Source of the DNA: SG8-41 sp036555615
GTDB taxonomy: Bacteria; Pseudomonadota; Gammaproteobacteria; Burkholderiales; SG8-41
Direction of reading: 5' to 3'
Length of the DNA stretch: 64,000 nucleotides
NCBI GenBank assembly: GCA_036555615.1
Contig: DATBKZ010000048.1
Span: 15,554 to 79,553 of the forward strand
This document shows, one piece after another, positions 59,785 to 64,000 of this stretch. A program made the position numbers and the translations under genes. The stretch's first letter is position 1, and every line of letters starts with the position of its first letter. The notes under the pieces are model-generated. The model had not been told where the DNA came from and did no database searches. It saw only the letters and a program-made list of their open reading frames with translations.

Positions 59785-60750
59785 CTATTTTCCGCGGATA
59801 CCGGCCTGCTGGATCACGCGGCGCCATTGCTCGCTCTCCGCGCGAATGTGCGCGGTGAACTCCGCAGGCCTGGTGCCCACGCCCTCCGAGCCGTCGGCGA
59901 TGAGGCGCTTGGTCAACTCCGGCGACCGCACCGCCTTGACCGTTTCCGCCGAGACTCTCTCGACGATAGCTTTCGGCGTGCCTTTCGGCGCAACGAGGCC
60001 GTACCAGTTGACGACAACGACTCCCGGCACGCCGGCCTCGGTGAGTGTCGGCGTGTCTGGCAAGGCTGGCGCGCGCTTGCCCGGCGTCACCGCCAGCGCG
60101 CGCAAGCGGCCGCTTCTGACATGGGGCTGGGACGAGATGATCGTCGCAAACGAGAGTTCGATACGCCCGCCGACGAGATCCGCGTAGGCGGCTCCCATGC
60201 CCTTGTACGGGATGTGAATCATCTTGGTGCCGGTGGCGATCTGGAACAACTCGGTGGTCATGTGGATCGGGCTGCCGATGCCCGACGAGCTGTAGTTGAG
60301 CTTTCCGGGGTTCGCGCGCGCGTGCTTCACGAGCTCGAGCACCGATTTCGCGGGCAGAGAGGGATGCACGACCAGCGCGTAGCCTTGCGCGGTGACCTGC
60401 GACACCGGCGCGAAATCACGCACGATATCGAAGCGCGACTTGTAGAGGAGCGGGTAGATCACCGTCGTGGCGCTCAGCATCATGAAAGTGTGGCCGTCCG
60501 GCGCCGCATCGGACAGGATCTCGAGGGCGACGAGGCTGCCCGCGCCGGGCCGGTTATCGACGACGACGCTCTGCCCGAGCGAATCGCTGAGGTGCTGCCC
60601 AAGCGCGCGCGTGACGGTATCCATCCCCCCGCCTGCCGCGAGCGGCACCAGGATCCGCAGCGGCCGGGTCGGATATTTCTGGGCGTGGGCAGACAACGCC
60701 AGCAGCGCGAAGAGCAGCGCCAGCGCCTTCATGCAAGTGTGTGTGTTCAT
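59785..60750 (-). CDS. Bug-family (TTT) substrate-binding protein
   Basis: 321-aa Bug protein. Signal peptide MNTHTCMKALALLFALLAL ending SAHAQ. Core loops PLRILVPLAAGGGMDTVTRA, DNRPGAGSLVALEILSDAAP, GKLNYSSSGIGSPIHMTTEL and IPYKGMGAAYADLVGGRIEL. ATG 60750 follows GAGGAGGGAGC. It is co-transcribed with the amidohydrolase and presumably supplies its substrate or a precursor. No TctAB genes. Confidence 0.93.
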   Translation of the reverse strand: MNTHTCMKALALLFALLALSAHAQKYPTRPLRILVPLAAGGGMDTVTRALGQHLSDSLGQSVVVDNRPGAGSLVALEILSDAAPDGHTFMMLSATTVIYPLLYKSRFDIVRDFAPVSQVTAQGYALVVHPSLPAKSVLELVKHARANPGKLNYSSSGIGSPIHMTTELFQIATGTKMIHIPYKGMGAAYADLVGGRIELSFATIISSQPHVRSGRLRALAVTPGKRAPALPDTPTLTEAGVPGVVVVNWYGLVAPKGTPKAIVERVSAETVKAVRSPELTKRLIADGSEGVGTRPAEFTAHIRAESEQWRRVIQQAGIRGK

Positions 60751-60881
60751 GCTCCCTCCTCTTTGGCGTCTAGCAGCCGGCAACACATCTTCCGCTGCCA
60801 TCGAATTTTATCGTGTTCAATCCGACATCGTGCCGCCGCCGGTCTCGACCTGCTTGCTGTCCTCCCCGGCCATGGATTCTC

Positions 60882-61265
60882 CTATCGGCATGCCTCCGGC
60901 AGGTACTGTGCCTGTATGTCCTCGCTGGTGCATCGCCAGACGATAGTCTTGTTCGGGCTTCGCGTCGGCACGAAGAGCAGGGATTTTCCCTCCACCGGAG
61001 GAAATGCCAGCGCGACCCGCACGTGCCCGGTCTGGCGGTTCACGCTCATGAGCTTGATGTCCCGGAGCTCTGCCGGCCGGATATAAGCTTCCTCGATTTG
61101 CGCCGGCGCGCGCCCGTGCTTTCTCATGTAGTTTCCCACGGCCTGGGCAGCCTGCCGGCCCGTCGCCGCCGCCTCCTCGACCCGCGCGCGAACGACATGG
61201 TCCTGATTGCCGCAAGCGCCCAGCTGAATCGCGCACAGTGCTGCAACAAGCAGTGCCGCCCTCAC
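60882..61265 (-). CDS. pilin-like lipoprotein
   Basis: 127-aa protein starting GTG 61265 with GGGAGG upstream. A short hydrophobic signal ends in a lipobox-like LGAC (LLVAALCAIQLGAC), so Cys would be lipidated. The mature part (QAAQAVGNYMRKHGRAPAQ, then a beta-rich tail with two Cys, WRCTSEDIQAQYLPEAC) resembles the globular domain of type IV pilins. A role in surface or pilus assembly is only a guess. It is preceded by a strong terminator from the upstream amidohydrolase gene. Confidence 0.7.
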   Translation of the reverse strand: MRAALLVAALCAIQLGACGNQDHVVRARVEEAAATGRQAAQAVGNYMRKHGRAPAQIEEAYIRPAELRDIKLMSVNRQTGHVRVALAFPPVEGKSLLFVPTRSPNKTIVWRCTSEDIQAQYLPEACR

Positions 61266-61289
61266 CCTGACCTCCCGAAAGCAAGAGAA

Positions 61290-61330
61290 AGGGGCCAGGC
61301 TCGAATCAAGCAGAATCGAGCGTGGCCCCT
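61290..61330 (-). terminator. rho-independent-like terminator after an amidohydrolase gene
   Basis: AGGGGCCAGGCTCGA (61290-61304) and TCGAGCGTGGCCCCT (61316-61330) form a 15-bp stem with one mismatch and an 11-nt loop. On the minus strand it is followed by TTCTCTTGCTTTC and lies 31 nt past the stop of the 61361-62590 gene. Confidence 0.75.
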
Positions 61331-61360
61331 CTCGTGTCCGTGCAGTGGCAGTACCGCCCC

Positions 61361-62590
61361 TCACCCCGCGATCGATACGACGCGCTTCCCGGCCCAGGCC
61401 TCCGCCGCCTTGTCCGCCTTCTGGAAATCCGCATCCGTGAACCCGTAAAGGTGCGCGCCCCCCATCATGATCTGCGCCGCGGTTTCGCGCGAGCACGCCT
61501 TGAGCAGATTGCCCGACACGTTCGGGAAGTTGGAGTCGAAATGCGGATAGTCGCTGGAGATGCACATCCGGTCGGCGCCGATCAGGCCGGCGGTCGCCTC
61601 GATCTCCGGCTCGCTGCCCTCGACCGCGGCCCAGCAGTTGCGCCGGAAATACTCCTTCGGGGTGAGGGTGAGGTACGGCGCGTGCGACTCGCGGTACTGC
61701 GGATAGTCCCACTCGATGCGCGACAGGAGCCCGGGCACCCACGAGTTCTGGCACTCGAGGAACGCCACCCGCAGCTTGGGGTGGAACTCGAGCACGCCGC
61801 CGATCACCATTGCGATCAGCGCCTGCTGCATCTCGATCCAGTGCGCGGCGACGTGGCGGTAGAAGCGGTTCTCGCCGTAGAGCTCGAGCATGTGGGAGTA
61901 GATGGCGCCCACGCCTTCGTGGAATCCCCACGTGACGTTCAGCTCTTCATGCACGGTGTAGAGGGGATCCCAGTAGTTCGAGTGCCAGTAGCGCCCGTTC
62001 AGCAGGTTCGGCCGGATGAAGGAGCCCACGGCGCCGAGCTCTCGCACGCACCGCACCAGCTCCCGGCAGGCAAGGTGAACGTCGTGCATCGGCAGCATCG
62101 CCACGAACTTCAACCGCTCGGGGCTGTACTGGCAGAACTCGTGGATCCAGTTGTTGTACGCCTGGCAGATGGCGAGCGAGAGCCGGGGATCCAGGCCGTT
62201 GCGGCCGAGCAGGCTCAGGCCCGTGGTGGGATAGAGCACCGCGATGTCCACGCCCTCCATCGCCATGCCCATGACCTGCGCCTCGGGGTCGTAATCGCGC
62301 TCGATCGCGAACTCGAGCCGCTTCGCGTCGTGGATGCGCGATCCCGACAGCGGCTGGGTGCTGTTGGTTGCGACCGGCCGAAGCCGCTTGCGGTACTGCT
62401 GGGCATCCGCGTCCGAGGTGGGCTGGCCGTCGATGAGGATCAGGCCAGCCGGGCCGCGCATCGGGCGGCCATCGGCACCGACCTTCACGCTGACGCGGTC
62501 CTTGAATTTGGGGTCGAGATACCGCTCGAAGAGATCCGGCGGTTCCATGACGTGCATGTCGGAGTCGACGAACCGGAGACCGTCTTGCAT
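61361..62590 (-). CDS. amidohydrolase_2 family protein (ACMSD-like)
   Basis: 409-aa protein. Metal motif FVDSDMHVMEPPDLFERYLD at the N-terminus, MEGVDIAVLYPTTGLSLL, LPMHDVHLACRELVRCVREL, and SSDYPHFDSNFPN near the end. It is more similar to the gene at 63182 than to the one at 58584. A family role in decarboxylation or hydrolysis is likely; no substrate is evident. ATG 62590 (MQDGLRF) has GGGGAGGG upstream. Promoter candidate at 62656. Confidence 0.9.
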   Translation of the reverse strand: MQDGLRFVDSDMHVMEPPDLFERYLDPKFKDRVSVKVGADGRPMRGPAGLILIDGQPTSDADAQQYRKRLRPVATNSTQPLSGSRIHDAKRLEFAIERDYDPEAQVMGMAMEGVDIAVLYPTTGLSLLGRNGLDPRLSLAICQAYNNWIHEFCQYSPERLKFVAMLPMHDVHLACRELVRCVRELGAVGSFIRPNLLNGRYWHSNYWDPLYTVHEELNVTWGFHEGVGAIYSHMLELYGENRFYRHVAAHWIEMQQALIAMVIGGVLEFHPKLRVAFLECQNSWVPGLLSRIEWDYPQYRESHAPYLTLTPKEYFRRNCWAAVEGSEPEIEATAGLIGADRMCISSDYPHFDSNFPNVSGNLLKACSRETAAQIMMGGAHLYGFTDADFQKADKAAEAWAGKRVVSIAG

Positions 62591-62632
62591 GGGACCCTCC
62601 CCTGTGACAGCCATTATGGAAGCCGCGCGGGT

Positions 62633-62661
62633 ACCGTATGCTCGCCGCGGGTTCGTGTCAA
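62633..62661 (-). promoter_or_regulatory. putative promoter of the 61361-62590 amidohydrolase gene
   Basis: Perfect -35 TTGACA (62661-62656, minus strand), 17-bp spacer and a weak -10 TACGGT (62638-62633). It predicts a leader of about 36 nt to ATG 62590. The divergent bactofilin gene starts at 62777. Confidence 0.4.
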
Positions 62662-62776
62662 TGCGCGACGGCCCGGAAACGCCTGGAATCCGCGCTGGTC
62701 AAGAAGCCGGGCTTCAAGCCACAATAGCGGGTATGAAGACGGGGCGTCTGGCGTTGCCTGCCTGAATCATCGCGCG

Positions 62777-63169
62777 ATGTTCGATCTGAAACGACGGATA
62801 CTCGACACCGCGAACGGGGCACCGACGTTCATCGGTCCCTCGGCCAGGATCACCGGGACGATCGCCGGCCGCGGTGCCTATGTTTGCTGTGGCACGATCG
62901 AAGGGGATTGCGACATCGACGGCATCCTTACGCTCGCCGAGGGCGGGCGATGGAAGGGCACGATGAAGGCGACCGACATCGTCGTCGGCGGCATCGTCGA
63001 AGGCGACATCGTCGCACAGCAGAAGATCGAGATTGCGCGCACGGCGCGCGTGACGGGCAGTCTCTCGGGGAAATCAATCGCCGTGGCCGAGGGCGCCATC
63101 ATCGACGGTCCGATCAATGTCACGAGCGGCGAAGCTCCCGTCAAGTTTCAGGAAAAGCGCCAAACCTAG
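62777..63169 (+). CDS. bactofilin (polymer-forming cytoskeletal protein)
   Basis: 130-aa bactofilin. A short N-terminal tail is followed by a DUF583 right-handed beta-helix made of hydrophobic/Gly repeats: FIGPSARITGTIAGRGA, GTIEGDCDIDGILTLAEGG, DIVVGGIVEGDIVAQQKIEI and ARVTGSLSGKSIAVAEGAII. Bactofilins self-assemble into filaments at the membrane for cell shape or appendage placement. It ends 12 nt before the third amidohydrolase gene, an unusual neighbour for a cytoskeletal gene. Confidence 0.93.
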   Translation: MFDLKRRILDTANGAPTFIGPSARITGTIAGRGAYVCCGTIEGDCDIDGILTLAEGGRWKGTMKATDIVVGGIVEGDIVAQQKIEIARTARVTGSLSGKSIAVAEGAIIDGPINVTSGEAPVKFQEKRQT

Positions 63170-63181
63170 GTGGAGGAGAAC

Positions 63182-64000
63182 ATGGCACGCGAAGGCTACC
63201 TGATCATCGACAGCGACCTGCATATGAACGAGCCGGATGACCTCTGGGCCCGCTACCTCGACGCGCCGTATCGCGCGAACCCGCCCCGGTTCTTCGCCGG
63301 CCAGCAGCAGCCGATTACGCCGAGCGCCGAGGACAAGGGAGCCGCCGACGTCATCCGGGGCATGGAGGTGCAGGGGCTCACGATCCCGGCATTTGCCAAA
63401 GCGCAGGGGGCAACCGCCTCCAGCCGCGAGCTGAGGCGCCGCAGCCGCGCGCGCCACCCGCACTTCAACGTCGCGCGGGCGCGGGGATTCGATCCCGCCT
63501 CCACCCTGACGGCGATGGACATCGAGGGCATCGACGTCGCCGTGATGTACGGCACGCGCGGGCGGCAGATCCTCTGCCACGACGATCTCGCGCCCGACTA
63601 CGCGGCGGCATTGGCGCGCGCATACAACAACTGGGCCGCCGATTACTGCAAGGCCGATCCGCAGCGGCTGAAGTTCGCCGCGCAGATTTCAATGCACAAC
63701 GTCGGGATGGCGGTCGAGGAGGCGCGCCGCTGCGTCAGGGAGCTCGGCGCCGTCGCGGTGATCGGCACGCCGAACCCGGTCAAGGGCCAGCACCTGCACG
63801 ACGAGGCGTGCGAGCCCCTGTGGCGCGAGCTCGAGCAACTCAACGTGCCGATCGGCTTCCATCCGACCGGCAACACCTCCCTCAAGGACGATGCAGGGCA
63901 GCGCTACGTCGGGCACGCCAATTTCCACCCCATCGCCCACGCGATCCGCAACCCGGTCGAGCTGATGGGCGCGATCGCGAGCATGACCACCGGCGGCATC
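63182..64000 (+). CDS. amidohydrolase_2 family protein, 5' part
   Basis: Open to the window edge; 273 codons are visible from ATG 63182, which follows GGAGGAG. The N-terminal metal motif is LIIDSDLHMNEPDDLWARYL, followed by AMDIEGIDVAVMYGTRG and LKFAAQISMHNVGMAVEEA, and the central His lies in PIGFHPTGNT. The C-terminal Asp motif is outside. Closely related in layout to the 61361-62590 protein. Probably co-transcribed with bactofilin. Confidence 0.9.
   Translation, partial: MAREGYLIIDSDLHMNEPDDLWARYLDAPYRANPPRFFAGQQQPITPSAEDKGAADVIRGMEVQGLTIPAFAKAQGATASSRELRRRSRARHPHFNVARARGFDPASTLTAMDIEGIDVAVMYGTRGRQILCHDDLAPDYAAALARAYNNWAADYCKADPQRLKFAAQISMHNVGMAVEEARRCVRELGAVAVIGTPNPVKGQHLHDEACEPLWRELEQLNVPIGFHPTGNTSLKDDAGQRYVGHANFHPIAHAIRNPVELMGAIASMTTGGI

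Noticed and set aside
62733..62765. Ten-codon ORF (MKTGRLALPA) upstream of the bactofilin gene
   Set aside because: No ribosome site and no sign of a leader-peptide attenuator; probably chance.

Overview
The window is 64 kb of GC-rich, densely packed bacterial DNA with many 4-nt stop/start overlaps. I place it in the Betaproteobacteria (Burkholderiales-like). The pointers are three Bug-type (tripartite tricarboxylate transporter, TTT) substrate-binding proteins without their membrane subunits, glycolate oxidase glcDEF, a short repeat fitting the neisserial dRS3 consensus ATTCCC-N8-GGGAAT, and many genes for aromatic and organic-acid metabolism. The genus cannot be fixed from the sequence. I saw no rRNA, tRNA, CRISPR array, intact insertion sequence or prophage.

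Layout. 1-4.6 kb: end of a DUF3024-like gene, a small conserved ORF, and glcDEF. 4.6-10.6 kb: a solitary DNA methyltransferase, then a minus-strand set (ThDP enzyme, two SMP-30/gluconolactonase proteins, PEBP protein, peroxiredoxin). 10.8-19.6 kb: a plus-strand acyl-CoA operon (OB-fold protein, thiolase-like protein, MaoC hydratase, SDR, enoyl-CoA hydratase, GST, alpha/beta hydrolase, NDP-forming acyl-CoA ligase, Bug binding protein). It reads as uptake, CoA activation and beta-oxidation-like breakdown of an unidentified carboxylate. 19.6-35.1 kb: mostly minus-strand single genes and short operons (NnrU, GNAT, MsrB, MetE-like, GlcG-like, hydrolase, CBS, FAD monooxygenase, cupin, LCAT-like lipase, DUF2339, semialdehyde dehydrogenase, TauD, Bug).

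35.2-47.1 kb: a D-2-hydroxyacid dehydrogenase gene runs by overlap into a seven-gene MoxR/DUF58/VWA membrane operon (module A). 47.3-53.0 kb: a complete dipeptide/oligopeptide ABC transporter on the minus strand. 53.3-58.6 kb: a second MoxR/DUF58/VWA set (module B) with a PDZ-less trypsin-like protease and a second, divergent VWA paralogue. 58.6-64 kb: three amidohydrolase_2 proteins with a Bug protein, a pilin-like lipoprotein and a bactofilin.

Most noteworthy are module A (an ABC-2-like permease without an ATPase, plus a coiled-coil acidic membrane protein), module B, a thiolase-like/OB-fold/MaoC trio resembling hydratase-aldolase complexes, a hydrolase fold with Ala at the nucleophile position, a cluster of GTAC sites before the methyltransferase, and short palindromic repeats that have entered coding regions.
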